A stretch of 31,627 nt of DNA, from positions 138,778 through 170,404 of the forward strand of contig DBYJ01000055.1 in NCBI GenBank assembly GCA_002309805.1. The letters run 5' to 3'. The position numbers and the translations under genes are program-made. Below are positions 8,787-16,557 of this stretch, one piece after another; position 1 is the stretch's first letter; every line of letters begins with the position of its first letter. Source of the DNA: Bacteroidales bacterium UBA1189 (GTDB lineage Bacteria > Bacteroidota > Bacteroidia > Bacteroidales > Bacteroidaceae). The notes under the pieces are model-generated. The model was given only the letters and a program-made list of their open reading frames with translations. It had not been told where the DNA came from and made no database searches.

Positions 8787-8881
8787 GTGATCAGTGATTA
8801 GTGATCAGTGAATAGATAATAGTTCTCCATCCCAGGGTATTATCTGTTCTCTGTTTACTGTTCTCTGTTCACTATATTCTC
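8787..8881. repeat. inverted period-7 element, intergenic copy
   Basis: The left arm is built of heptamers GTGATCA, GTGATTA, GTGATCA, GTGAATA, GATAATA. A short spacer follows, then a right arm of CTGTTCT, CTGTTTA, CTGTTCT, CTGTTCA. The arms are roughly reverse complements and could form a hairpin between the receptor operon and the converging exporter gene. A sister copy sits inside a coding sequence at 16100-16188. Confidence 0.85.
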
Positions 8882-8888
8882 TTTGCAA

Positions 8889-9803
8889 TTATTTCGGCTT
8901 TGCCGCTCGACTGCGGTTTACCACCGCCACGCCGCTGAACACCAGTAGCGCGGCGGTGACTTTTTGCCACGTTACGGTGTCCTGCCCGATGCAGATGCTC
9001 ACGACGGCTGCCAGCATGGGCTGGATGTAGGAGTACATGCTCACCAGCGTGGGGCGGATGCGCTTCTGCCCGAAGGGGATGAGGAAGTACGCCACAAACG
9101 TGGCGAAGAAGATGACGTAGGCCACCTCCCAGATGACGTTGGCGGGAATGGTGGCCCATTGCGCCGTAGCGAAGTCCTTTGCCGAAAAGGGCAGCGACAC
9201 CAACAACGACACCAGAAAACTCCACTTCATGAACGTCACCACGCTATAGCGGGAGATGAGAGGACGGAAGGCACCCAGATAGAGCGCGAAGGTCAGGCAG
9301 TTCATCAGGATGAGCACCACGCCTAGCGGCTTCGTCTGCTCCACGCCGCTCGTGGCATGGAACGAGTTGAAGATAAGCAGCATCACTCCCGCGAAGCTCA
9401 TGGCAACGCCGCCGGCCTTCTTCAGCGTGATGGGCTCGTGGAGGAACAGCGCGGCAATGAACATCGTCATGATGGGGCTGAAGGACGAGAGAATGGAGGT
9501 ATCGATGCTTGTCGTCATGGTGATGGCGACGAGGAACGTCATCTGCGGCGCGAACAATCCCAGCAGCGATGCTGCCACGATGCGAATCCAGTCCCTGCGG
9601 GCAATCCGCTCGCGCGGCATGAAGGCCGACAGCAGCCAGAACAGCACCGTCGCCCCCGCTGCCCGCATCGTGAAGAGCATAGTGGGCGTGATGGCGTCGG
9701 AGTTGGCAATCTCCTTGCACATCACGATGTTCAGTCCGAAGATGATGTAAGCCCCTGCGCAGGCCAGATGCCCTGCCAAATGGCTTTTTGATGTCGTATC
9801 CAT
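8889..9803 (-). CDS. EamA/DMT-family transporter
   Basis: Inner-membrane permease of the drug/metabolite transporter superfamily; 304 aa. About ten hydrophobic segments fall in two EamA-like halves. The first half includes LACAGAYIIFGLNIVMCKEIA and the FAPQMTFLVAITMTTSIDTSI region; the second includes VAYFLIPFGQKRIRPTLVSMYSYIQPMLAAV. The positively charged SRAAKPK tail is cytosolic. Members export or import small metabolites; the substrate cannot be told from sequence. The ATG at 9803 precedes the first helix and lies below a TAACTTTG box. The gene stands alone: the upstream region is 650 bp of repeats, and the downstream gene converges. Confidence 0.9.
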   Translation of the reverse strand: MDTTSKSHLAGHLACAGAYIIFGLNIVMCKEIANSDAITPTMLFTMRAAGATVLFWLLSAFMPRERIARRDWIRIVAASLLGLFAPQMTFLVAITMTTSIDTSILSSFSPIMTMFIAALFLHEPITLKKAGGVAMSFAGVMLLIFNSFHATSGVEQTKPLGVVLILMNCLTFALYLGAFRPLISRYSVVTFMKWSFLVSLLVSLPFSAKDFATAQWATIPANVIWEVAYVIFFATFVAYFLIPFGQKRIRPTLVSMYSYIQPMLAAVVSICIGQDTVTWQKVTAALLVFSGVAVVNRSRAAKPK

Positions 9804-9826
9804 ACGTCCTTTTTACCTTTCGGCTG

Positions 9827-9834
9827 CAAAGTTA
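9827..9834 (-). promoter_or_regulatory. -7 box for the EamA transporter
   Basis: The minus strand reads TAACTTTG, an exact TAnnTTTG match, 24 nt upstream of the ATG at 9803. The -33 region is not recognisable. Confidence 0.6.
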
Positions 9835-9932
9835 CTCCGAATCGCGCGAAATCCCATCATCCCCACCTCGTTTTTTCGCCCCCTGCCCGAAAAATCCCTC
9901 CTGTTGTCAGAGCGTTTTCAAAGAATATTTTT

Positions 9933-10042
9933 TTTCATCGCAATGATTTAATTCTTTCATTGCAATGAAAACAATCTTTCATCGCAATGGTTAATTCTTT
10001 TCATTGCAGTGAAAACTTTTTTTCATTGCGATGAAAACTTTA
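9933..10042. repeat. period-22 palindromic tandem array B
   Basis: Five units begin at 9933, 9955, 9977, 9999 and 10021, exactly 22 bp apart. Each carries TTTCAT(T/C)GC(A/G)(A/G)TG(A/G); the second is the perfect palindrome TTTCATTGCAATGAAA. Spacers are AT-rich. The array lies about 100 bp upstream of the EamA promoter. Its core differs from arrays A and C, but period and layout match. Confidence 0.9.
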
Positions 10043-10128
10043 TAGTCTTTGATTCTGGTTGAAAGAGAGCCTATTATCACAAGCGCAGAAAAGCCTTTTT
10101 TTATTGGAGGGAAAGGGTTTTCTTCCAC

Positions 10129-10188
10129 ACGAATGACTCACGAATGATCACGAATGATTCATCCATTAATTCATGGTTAATTCGTGGG
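10129..10188. repeat. short direct/inverted repeat cluster
   Basis: ACGAATGA occurs three times at 10-11 bp spacing (from 10129), followed by an inverted-like ATTAATTCATGGTTAATTCGTGG. There is no coding potential. This is part of the gene-free 9835-10384 stretch. Confidence 0.6.
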
Positions 10189-10246
10189 CAAATTATGGCA
10201 ATTTGTAACACTTTTTGCTTGGTTTTCCTCTGAAAATGGCGTTTTT

Positions 10247-10376
10247 TATGTAGGAATATGTAGCATTATGTAGCATTTTAGGCTATCTACATCGGACAAT
10301 CGGCAGTCTGTCAGCGTGATAGGCCTTCTTATGTAGGAATGTAGCATTTTTTCAATAAAATGTAGAAAGGGAGAAC
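10247..10376. repeat. TGTAG-rich repeat cluster
   Basis: ATGTAGGAATATGTAGCAT near 10249 and ATGTAGGAATGTAGCATTTT at 10331 are near-copies. Between them, GGCTATCTACAT and GATAGGCC form a partial dyad around a GC-richer centre. The 64-codon frame across it has no recognisable features. It may be a regulatory or mobile-element remnant; its nature is unknown. Confidence 0.55.
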
Positions 10377-10384
10377 CAAAGAAA

Positions 10385-10412
10385 TCCCCGCTACCTTCGC
10401 AGGCAACGGGGA
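10385..10412 (-). terminator. probable terminator of the serpin operon
   Basis: On the minus strand TCCCCG...CGGGGA pairs, with additional CCT/AGG pairing inside, and is followed by TTTCTTTGG. It lies about 70 nt past the stop codon of the last gene of the leftward operon. The T-tract is imperfect, so the call is moderate. Confidence 0.5.
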
Positions 10413-10478
10413 CAAGTGCTTTCATCGTACAAAAAAGCAAGCTTTACAACAGTTTTTATGATTAGAGGAAAAAACCAT

Positions 10479-11105
10479 TTAGAACGTCCAGCCGAGGCGG
10501 ATGGCAGGCTCGCAGTAGAAGCCGGCTGTGGTGTAGGTGTGCGCGATGGGGGCAAAGGTGTACGAACTTTGGCTTTCCCTTGTCCGTTCCATCATCAGTC
10601 CCATCTCGGCACCGCAGTAGAGCCCCTTCCAGAGATAGACATCGATGCCTGTAAAGGCGCCGCCCATGAACTGCCAGCCGCTGAAATGGCCGTTATTATC
10701 CGTCGTCTCATATTTATTGCCAGAGGCGTCGTAATGGAAGGCGAGGAGTCTTGAGCATCCCGCCTGGACGCCGGCGTACAAGCTGATGCGTTCTGAAACG
10801 CCCCAATGACGTTCGTAACCCAGACTGAGGTCGCAGTTGCTGTATCCAGACTTGTTTAGATTGCTTGAGGAAGTCGTCTCCTTGGTCTGCCCCCAATTGA
10901 ACCCTAAGCGGAGGCGCAGGGCGTCGTTGTCCGTCAGGAAATAGCGTAGTCTGATGCCATTGTCAATAAGGTTAAAAACTGCGCTTTCCGAAAATGGCCT
11001 GAGGCCGATTTCCACTCCCATATCGCCCTTCTCAGGCATTATGCCTTGCGCGTTCACACTCATGACTGCCACAAGGGCTGCCATCAAAATCATTGATTTC
11101 TTCAT
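10479..11105 (-). CDS. small outer-membrane beta-barrel protein
   Basis: A 208-aa secreted protein: signal peptide MKKSMILMAALVAVMSVNA, then QGIMPEKGDMGVEIGLRPFSE. Alternating hydrophobic/polar strands run through LRYFLTDNDALRLRLGFNWG, LSLGYERHWGVSERISLYAGVQAG and IDVYLWKGLYCGAEMGLMMER. It ends EPAIRLGWTF, the aromatic C-terminus of BamA substrates, so an 8-stranded OmpW/OmpX-like barrel is likely. I chose the ATG at 11105 over a longer open frame because it starts a clean signal peptide. It is the last gene of the serpin operon, 37 nt after the preceding lipoprotein gene. Its role there is unknown. Confidence 0.8.
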   Translation of the reverse strand: MKKSMILMAALVAVMSVNAQGIMPEKGDMGVEIGLRPFSESAVFNLIDNGIRLRYFLTDNDALRLRLGFNWGQTKETTSSSNLNKSGYSNCDLSLGYERHWGVSERISLYAGVQAGCSRLLAFHYDASGNKYETTDNNGHFSGWQFMGGAFTGIDVYLWKGLYCGAEMGLMMERTRESQSSYTFAPIAHTYTTAGFYCEPAIRLGWTF

Positions 11106-11142
11106 AAAACTTTTTACTAAATAAATGGTTATAAAATGGTTT

Positions 11143-12021
11143 TTATCGATTCCATGGGCTCTGATAGGTGATGTGCCCCGTAACAAACATCTTGTAGCTA
11201 TCCCTATAATACCAGAACAGGTAGATGCGGGCATAGGTGTAGCCGGAATAGGCGCCTCGGGCCTTGTCCCATTTGCGGCAACGGATAATATAGCCGTCGC
11301 CTGTATTCATAGGCTCTTTTTCACTCCAGCCACTCTGGAGTATCTCGTTGATATTCATGACGCCTTTGGAACGGCCAACGTTGATGATGCTGGCGTCGAA
11401 TTCTTCGTCGCAGATGGGGCAGAGGTTGTACTCGTCGTCAATCCTTAAGCCGCTGATGCCTTTGAAGTAGAGCGTGGTCCGTCCTGCTGGAATCCCTCGC
11501 AGGCAGAGCGAGCCGCCTCCATTCTTGGGATATCGGGTCAGGCCTGCAGGGTCCTGGGCATATTCGAACTGGCAGCCTGTCAGCTCGTTCCATGTCTTGA
11601 TGACGATGTCCTCATCAGTCTGCTTGCCTCCTTCTCCATCGTTGATGATGAACTGGTAGATGGTGTTTTCATTCAGATAGAGCGCATAGTTGCCGTCCGT
11701 CAGCGTCGCAAGGTCTATCTGGCATCCGTCGGCATTGGGGTAAAGCCGCGAAAAGACAATATCCTGTGTGTCGTTATTATAGAGACTGACGGTGAAGTTT
11801 ATTGTCTTCCCAAGAGTGAGGATGAGCGTCTTGTCTCGGATGATGACGGAGCAGGGAGTCCTCTCTGTGGCGTATTCTTCCGACGTGATGTAGATTCGGT
11901 CAACAATGCCCGTGCCTCGGATGACCAGTTCTTCCGGGGGAGTCTTGGTCTCAAGTGCACCCTCACATCCGCTGAGTACCAGCGCCGCGAGGAGGGAGAG
12001 GGTGAGAAGTGTCTTTTTCAT
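11143..12021 (-). CDS. lipoprotein sharing the serpin leader but not the serpin fold
   Basis: Lipoprotein of 292 aa; I do not recognise the body. The signal peptide MKKTLLTLSLLAALVLSGC (Cys19) and following linker (TPPEELVIRGTGIVDRI) nearly match those of the two serpins just upstream in the operon. Beyond residue 45 it is unrelated: beta-rich, with an ILTLGKTINFTVSLYNND segment, a CPICDEEFD CxxC pair and a Tyr/Trp-rich end (YARIYLFWYYRDSYKMF). It lies 40 nt after a serpin gene and 37 nt before the barrel gene, so it is probably co-transcribed and carried to the same location as the serpins. The shared leader suggests assembly by recombination. Confidence 0.8.
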   Translation of the reverse strand: MKKTLLTLSLLAALVLSGCEGALETKTPPEELVIRGTGIVDRIYITSEEYATERTPCSVIIRDKTLILTLGKTINFTVSLYNNDTQDIVFSRLYPNADGCQIDLATLTDGNYALYLNENTIYQFIINDGEGGKQTDEDIVIKTWNELTGCQFEYAQDPAGLTRYPKNGGGSLCLRGIPAGRTTLYFKGISGLRIDDEYNLCPICDEEFDASIINVGRSKGVMNINEILQSGWSEKEPMNTGDGYIIRCRKWDKARGAYSGYTYARIYLFWYYRDSYKMFVTGHITYQSPWNR

Positions 12022-12061
12022 ATACTTCTTATTTAATTTCTAATTTCTAATTTTCTAACTC
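12022..12061. repeat. period-7 array between serpin B and the leader-sharing lipoprotein
   Basis: Heptamers of the TAATTTC type (TAATTTC, TAATTTC, TAATTTT, CTAACTC) fill the 40-nt gap and run up to the serpin stop codon. Confidence 0.65.
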
Positions 12062-13357
12062 CTAATTCTCCTCAATGCTTTCCACTTTGCCGATGAAGAG
12101 GATGTTGTGGCTGACGTTGTCGCGCAAGGCAAAGACGAAGGGATGGTCAACAAAGAAATTGATGGGCTCAGGCTTATCATTGCCGCCTGGACCTGCGGTG
12201 TATTTGGAACTAATAGTAGTGACAGCAGCCATTTCGGCTCCCTTCTCATCAAAAGAGACTGACACATCCTGATTGATGAACTCAACAACCAATTCTTCAT
12301 TAATTCCGCTTAAGGCACCAAGCGAAAGAATCTTCTCAATCCCTAATTCTTTCAGATGGGAGAGAAGAGTGTTTGTGGTCTTGAAGTTAAATTTAGGGAA
12401 GAGTAGATTTACTAAGGTCTCGCCTTTTAGTTGACCCCAGTCAATTTCGGAAAGAATCTTGTTTGTGGTGTAACCTTTATTGGGAAGTGCGATGAGCATG
12501 CTGAAAGAATGATATTCGAAAGGTATTTCCAGCAAGCAATAGGACTTAAAAGCTGCGTACCTATAATCGTTGGTCTGTTGCATCATGTCAACGGATTGCT
12601 TTTCGCCATTGGCCTTTGTAAATATGTCTTTCTTGGTCATTTCTTTGAGGAACGGAGCATACCATTGTGAGCCAAACCAAGTGGCGTTGGCAAGCACGAG
12701 GCGCGTGAATTCGTTAATGGGGAGATTCAGCGCGCGAATGGCACCGTAGGTGTGGTCGTAAGCCCATTGGCAAATAGAGTCAACGGCTTCTTGGGTTTTT
12801 GTGAAGTCAAGATAGCCTACTTCGGCATCGTAGTAAGTCTGGTTGACAGAGAAGAAATCGGGCTTGATGGGGAAGTCGGGTTGTGCCCACATAGCGTTGG
12901 CGAGGCTGACACAGTTTGTGGCTTCGAGAGCATTGCGCAGCGTAAAGTACCAAGCGTTGAGGTCGTCAATCGACGCTCCTTTTCCACAGATAATGTCGAG
13001 CAATTCGGTGCAGGCCTCGTCATTAGCGCCATTAGCCAGCATGCCGAGGGCAATTTCGAGGCTGAGGGGCGAGATGCAGACGTTCTCGTTAGGCTTAGCT
13101 TTGAGGCAGAGCTGGTTGAAGAGCTTTTGGGCGAAGTCAGCACCCATCTGGGCATAGCCCATCTGCTTGCTGCTCGGCGATAAGCGAAGTGGGGCCGGGT
13201 CTTCACGCTTGAAGATGCGGTCAACGATGCCGCCTGTGCGGATGAAAGGTTCTTCAACGGGGTCATTGTTATCGATAGGGTCGATAGGGTTGTTCTCGTT
13301 GCATCCGCTGAGTACCAGCGCTGCGAGGAGGGAAAGGGTGAAAAGGGTCTTTTTCAT
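12062..13357 (-). CDS. serpin-family lipoprotein B
   Basis: Predicted serine/cysteine-protease inhibitor anchored in a membrane; 431 aa. Signal MKKTLFTLSLLAALVLSGC gives lipobox Cys19. The serpin core is clear: FAQKLFNQLCLKAKPNENVCISPLSLEIALGMLANGA, LVLANATWFGSQW, FEYHSFSMLIALP, and the closing FFVDHPFVFALRDNVSHNILFIGKV. The reactive-loop hinge EKGAEMAAV (about 371-379) fits the small-residue pattern of inhibitory serpins, and the scissile bond is predicted near Thr387-Ala388. Tannerella miropin is a known lipoprotein serpin of this phylum. I chose 13357 because its upstream context matches the paralogues; an ATG at 13366 would add three residues. It follows serpin A by 54 nt. Confidence 0.92.
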   Translation of the reverse strand: MKKTLFTLSLLAALVLSGCNENNPIDPIDNNDPVEEPFIRTGGIVDRIFKREDPAPLRLSPSSKQMGYAQMGADFAQKLFNQLCLKAKPNENVCISPLSLEIALGMLANGANDEACTELLDIICGKGASIDDLNAWYFTLRNALEATNCVSLANAMWAQPDFPIKPDFFSVNQTYYDAEVGYLDFTKTQEAVDSICQWAYDHTYGAIRALNLPINEFTRLVLANATWFGSQWYAPFLKEMTKKDIFTKANGEKQSVDMMQQTNDYRYAAFKSYCLLEIPFEYHSFSMLIALPNKGYTTNKILSEIDWGQLKGETLVNLLFPKFNFKTTNTLLSHLKELGIEKILSLGALSGINEELVVEFINQDVSVSFDEKGAEMAAVTTISSKYTAGPGGNDKPEPINFFVDHPFVFALRDNVSHNILFIGKVESIEEN

Positions 13358-13366
13358 ATACTTCAT

Positions 13367-13411
13367 ATTTTTATTCCTAATTCCTGATTTCTAATTCCTA
13401 ATTTTTTACTC
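13367..13411. repeat. period-7 array between the two serpins
   Basis: ATTCCTA, ATTCCTG, ATTTCTA and ATTCCTA heptamers fill the junction. The consensus resembles that of the next junction downstream (12022-12061), consistent with duplication of gene plus junction. Confidence 0.65.
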
Positions 13412-14689
13412 CTAATTCTCCTCAATGCTTTCTACTTTGCCGATGAAAAGGATGTTGTGGCTTTTGTTGTCGCGCACGGCAAAGACGAAGGGATGGTCAA
13501 CAAAGAAATTGATGGGCTCGGGAGGGGGGACGTTGCCTCCAGATGCCGTTAGCCAACCACCCCATTTTGTTGTAGCAGCCATCTCTGTTCCTTTTTCGTC
13601 GATGCGGATAGATACGTCCTGATTGATGAACTGGAGGCACAATTCGGGATTGATGCGCGTGAGCGGATGCTGCATGGCTTTCCTGATGCCAAGTTCTTGT
13701 AAGGGGTCAAGTAGCTCGTAACTCGTTTTGAACTGGAATTTGGGCAGGTGCAGGATGACTTCTTTGGAAGACAGTTGCTGATTCCAGTCAATTGCAGGGA
13801 GGATGTCGTTAGCCGAATAGCCTTCGAGGGGAAGAGCTATGAGTAGGCTGAAGTTCTGATAGACAAAGTCCATAGAAAGCAGACGATAGGAGGAGGCTTC
13901 TGCGTAGGAGTAATAGGTTCTGTTTTGCATCATATCGACGGTTTGCTTCTTGCCGCTGGAGAGGACGAAGGTGTCTTTTCGGGTGTTGTCTGCGTTAAAG
14001 GGCTTCGTCCATTCTGCTCCAAACCATGTGGCATTGGCGGCAACGATGCGCGTGCTTTCATTAATAGGAAGATTCAGCTCGTGGATGTTGCCAAAGGTAT
14101 GGTAGTAGGCCCATTGGCAAATGGAGTCCTTTGCTTGCGTGGTTTGGGTGAAGTCGAGATGGCCTATTTCGGCATCGTAGTAGGTCTTGTTGGTGCTAAT
14201 GAAGTTGCGGTTGATGGGGTAGCCCTTCTGCGTCCAGACAGCGTTGGCGAGGCAGACGTTGTTGGTGCTCTCGAGGGCATCGCGCAGCTTGTGGTACCAG
14301 GCGTTGAGGGCATCGAGGGTGACACCCTTACCGGCAATGCTGTCAAGCAATTCGGCGCAGGCTTCGTCGTCCACGCCGTTAGCCAGCATGCCGAGGGCAA
14401 TTTCGAGGCTGAGGGGCGAGATGCAGACGTTCTTGTTCGGCTCGGCTTCGAGGCAGAGCTTACCAAAAAGCTTTTGGGCAAAGTCGGCACCCATTTGGGC
14501 GTAGGCTTTTTCTTCTTCGCTGGGCGTCAGCATTAGGGGCTTTGAATCTTCGCGTTTGAAGATGCGGTCCACGATGCCACCCGGGCGGATGAGGGGTTCT
14601 TCGGGTGGGTTCCCTGGGTCAAATGCATCGTTGCATCCGCAGAACATCAGCGCCGCGAGGAGGGAGAGGGTGAAAAGGGTCTTTTTCAT
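13412..14689 (-). CDS. serpin-family lipoprotein A
   Basis: Second predicted lipoprotein serpin, 425 aa, in tandem with serpin B. Leader MKKTLFTLSLLAALMFCGC (Cys19) is followed by NPPEEPLIRPGGIVDRIFKRED, shared with the other two lipoproteins of the operon. Core motifs: FAQKLFGKLCLEAEPNKNVCISPLSLEIALGMLANGV, IVAANATWFGAEW, VYQNFSLLIALP and VDHPFVFAVRDNKSHNILFIGKV. The hinge EKGTEMAATT (365-374) has the favoured Thr at P14, so it should be inhibitory. The predicted P1 region (WLTA, about 379-382) differs fully from that of serpin B although loop length is equal. It lies 51 nt downstream of the regulator gene. Protease targets are unknown. Confidence 0.92.
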   Translation of the reverse strand: MKKTLFTLSLLAALMFCGCNDAFDPGNPPEEPLIRPGGIVDRIFKREDSKPLMLTPSEEEKAYAQMGADFAQKLFGKLCLEAEPNKNVCISPLSLEIALGMLANGVDDEACAELLDSIAGKGVTLDALNAWYHKLRDALESTNNVCLANAVWTQKGYPINRNFISTNKTYYDAEIGHLDFTQTTQAKDSICQWAYYHTFGNIHELNLPINESTRIVAANATWFGAEWTKPFNADNTRKDTFVLSSGKKQTVDMMQNRTYYSYAEASSYRLLSMDFVYQNFSLLIALPLEGYSANDILPAIDWNQQLSSKEVILHLPKFQFKTSYELLDPLQELGIRKAMQHPLTRINPELCLQFINQDVSIRIDEKGTEMAATTKWGGWLTASGGNVPPPEPINFFVDHPFVFAVRDNKSHNILFIGKVESIEEN

Positions 14690-14696
14690 ATTCTAT

Positions 14697-14740
14697 TGCT
14701 TATATTTTTAATCTTCAATTTTCAATCTTCAATCTTCAAT
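14697..14740. repeat. period-7 array between regulator and serpin A
   Basis: ATCTTCA, ATTTTCA, ATCTTCA, ATCTTCA, ATTTATA heptamers fill the 51-nt gap between the regulator stop and the serpin start. Confidence 0.75.
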
Positions 14741-16336
14741 TTATATCTTGAACAGGCTAAGGTAGGGCTCGGCAAGCTTGGCGCGGAGGCGGTGCTTGTG
14801 GGAGCGGATGGTGGTGTCGGTAACGCCGGTGCAGATGGTCTGCGTGTAGGTGGAGAAGCCGAGGCGGCAGAGGAGCAGGCAGGTAAGCTCGGAGTCGCTG
14901 AGCGTGGGGCTCTGCTGGCGCAGTTCGTCCACGATGGGACGGAAGATGCGGAAGAGCTCCATCTGCAAGTTGGCGGTACGCTCAGAGGGGAAGGCATCGA
15001 AGCCGCGCGTGCGGCTCAGGTGGATGGCGCTGAGCTCGTTGTTCCACGGGCTTTGCATGAACTGATTGATGCAGGCGCCCAGCTGCTCTTCGAAGTGAAG
15101 GGTGCTGTTATCGTTCTTACGAGCATGTTGTTTTAGCCACCGATACCTGAAGCAAACCAGCGCAAAGCAAAAGAGCAGCCAATACAACAGGATGGTGTAG
15201 TGACGAGTTGTCTGCCGCCGCTCCTGACTCAGTTCGTAACGGTGCAGCACATTCGACATGCGGACGCGGTCCACGCTGCCAGCAATGGTCTCCTTGAGAC
15301 TGGCGTAGTACTGCATGTGGCCATAGGCGCTTTCAAATTGTCCGCTGAGTGAATCGAGGGAGGCGAGGGCGCTGGTAGCCGAGGCTTCGAGGTAGAGATT
15401 GCCCGTCTGTCCGTAGCAGCGGTTCAGATAGAGCAGTGCAGAGTCGGGTTGGCCGAGGGCTTTGTACGCCTGCCCTTTTAAATAATAAGGAAAGAGTTTG
15501 TCGTCCCACGTACGCAGCGATTCGGCCAGCGAGGCGTAGGCGAGGGCATCGGCAGCATTTCCCTTGCGGCGCGTGATGATGGAGAGCTGCTCGGCAGCGA
15601 GGGCTGTACCGATGGGGTTGTCGATGGCACGGCTCAGCGCCAGCAGGGTGACGTAGTTGTCGTAAGATGCATCCCATTCTCCAGCCGCCATCTGGCACTT
15701 GGCGATGCCTTCGAGCGGCATAATCATACGGAGGCTGTCACGTGTGAAGACGGCACAATCATAAGCCCGTCGGTACCACTCGCGCGATTCGGCGAAGAGG
15801 TGCTGGTTGAAAAGGTGGTCGGCGATGTTCTGCGACGCGCGGCGTTCCATGACGTGGTCGGACAGCTCGCGGAAGCCGTCGGCTGCGGGCAAGTAGGCCT
15901 CGACAGCACGGAAATCATCGCCCAAGTCGCGGCAGACCGAGCCAAGGTAGAACTGCGAAAGGGCGCGCAGCTCCTTGTTGCGGCCTCGACGGGCGTAATA
16001 ATCAAAGGCTATCAGAATGAGCGAGTCGCTGGTGTGCGTGATGAAGCATTTATCCTCAGCTTGCGTCCGCAGCAGGGCATAGAGAGCGGCAGATTTAGGG
16101 TGATCAGTGAACAGAGAACAGTGATCAGATGGATGTGCCGCATCTGACGGTATTATCTGTTCACTGTTCACTGTTCTCTGTTCACTTTGAAACAGGCTGT
16201 CCAGTGCGCTAAGGGCGCGGGCGGGGTCGTCATTGATATAGGAGCGGATGGACTGAAGCTGGCGATAGACATCGGAAGATGACGATGCGGGCATGGCCAG
16301 CAGCAGGCAGAAGAGGAGAAAAATGGACTTTTTCAT
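14741..16336 (-). CDS. membrane-tethered TPR regulator with C-terminal HTH
   Basis: Probable one-component transmembrane regulator, 531 aa. An N-terminal signal peptide (MKKSIFLLFCLLLAMPASSS) is followed by a TPR-like helical region in the periplasm (about 85-350), a transmembrane helix (about 377-397, ILLYWLLFCFALVCF), a charged cytosolic segment, and a LuxR-like HTH near the end (about 478-520: SDSELTCLLLCRLGFST, TDTTIRSHKHRLRAKL). It heads an operon with two serpins, a lipoprotein and a barrel protein and probably controls it. I chose the ATG at 16336; the longer frame begins with TTG. Residues 51-81 (SEQRTVNSEQ...TDHPKS) are encoded by a period-7 inverted repeat rather than by TPR sequence. 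Confidence 0.82.
   Translation of the reverse strand: MKKSIFLLFCLLLAMPASSSSDVYRQLQSIRSYINDDPARALSALDSLFQSEQRTVNSEQIIPSDAAHPSDHCSLFTDHPKSAALYALLRTQAEDKCFITHTSDSLILIAFDYYARRGRNKELRALSQFYLGSVCRDLGDDFRAVEAYLPAADGFRELSDHVMERRASQNIADHLFNQHLFAESREWYRRAYDCAVFTRDSLRMIMPLEGIAKCQMAAGEWDASYDNYVTLLALSRAIDNPIGTALAAEQLSIITRRKGNAADALAYASLAESLRTWDDKLFPYYLKGQAYKALGQPDSALLYLNRCYGQTGNLYLEASATSALASLDSLSGQFESAYGHMQYYASLKETIAGSVDRVRMSNVLHRYELSQERRQTTRHYTILLYWLLFCFALVCFRYRWLKQHARKNDNSTLHFEEQLGACINQFMQSPWNNELSAIHLSRTRGFDAFPSERTANLQMELFRIFRPIVDELRQQSPTLSDSELTCLLLCRLGFSTYTQTICTGVTDTTIRSHKHRLRAKLAEPYLSLFKI
16100..16188. repeat. inverted period-7 element inside the regulator gene
   Basis: The left arm has heptamers GTGATCA, GTGAACA, GAGAACA, GTGATCA. 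A spacer contains GGTATTATCTGTTC, and the right arm has CTGTTCA, CTGTTCA, CTGTTCT, CTGTTCA. It shares both arms and the GTATTATCTGTTC block with the intergenic copy at 8787-8881. It keeps the reading frame open and adds about 31 codons. Confidence 0.85.
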
Positions 16337-16359
16337 GCGGCTCAGGTTCAAATTCGACG

Positions 16360-16390
16360 CAAAGATAACGCGTCTTTCTTAGTCGTGCAA
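16360..16390 (-). promoter_or_regulatory. promoter of the serpin operon
   Basis: The minus strand reads TTG (16390-16388), 20 nt, then TATCTTTG (16367-16360), a near-consensus Bacteroidota promoter 24 nt upstream of the regulator ATG. Confidence 0.7.
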
Positions 16391-16528
16391 GCGAAAATGC
16401 GTTGCAAAAGCGTTGCAACGGGGGTTGCAAAAGTGTTATTCTTAATTAAAGAGATATACAGGAGTTCAGGAGTACAGGAGTTGCAGGCAATTGTTTCGTA
16501 TGCAGTTCTTATAACTATTGTCTGAACA

Positions 16529-16557
16529 CCATTTTCATTCTTCATTATTCATTAAAC
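16529..16557. repeat. period-7 array encoding the NlpC C-terminus
   Basis: Heptamers TTTTCAT, TCTTCAT, TATTCAT overlap the end of the NlpC gene. On the coding strand they give MNNEE and the TGA stop. Confidence 0.65.

Noticed and set aside
10246..10440. 64-codon minus-strand frame in the repeat spacer
   Set aside because: Covers repeats and the terminator hairpin; no signal, domain or start context.
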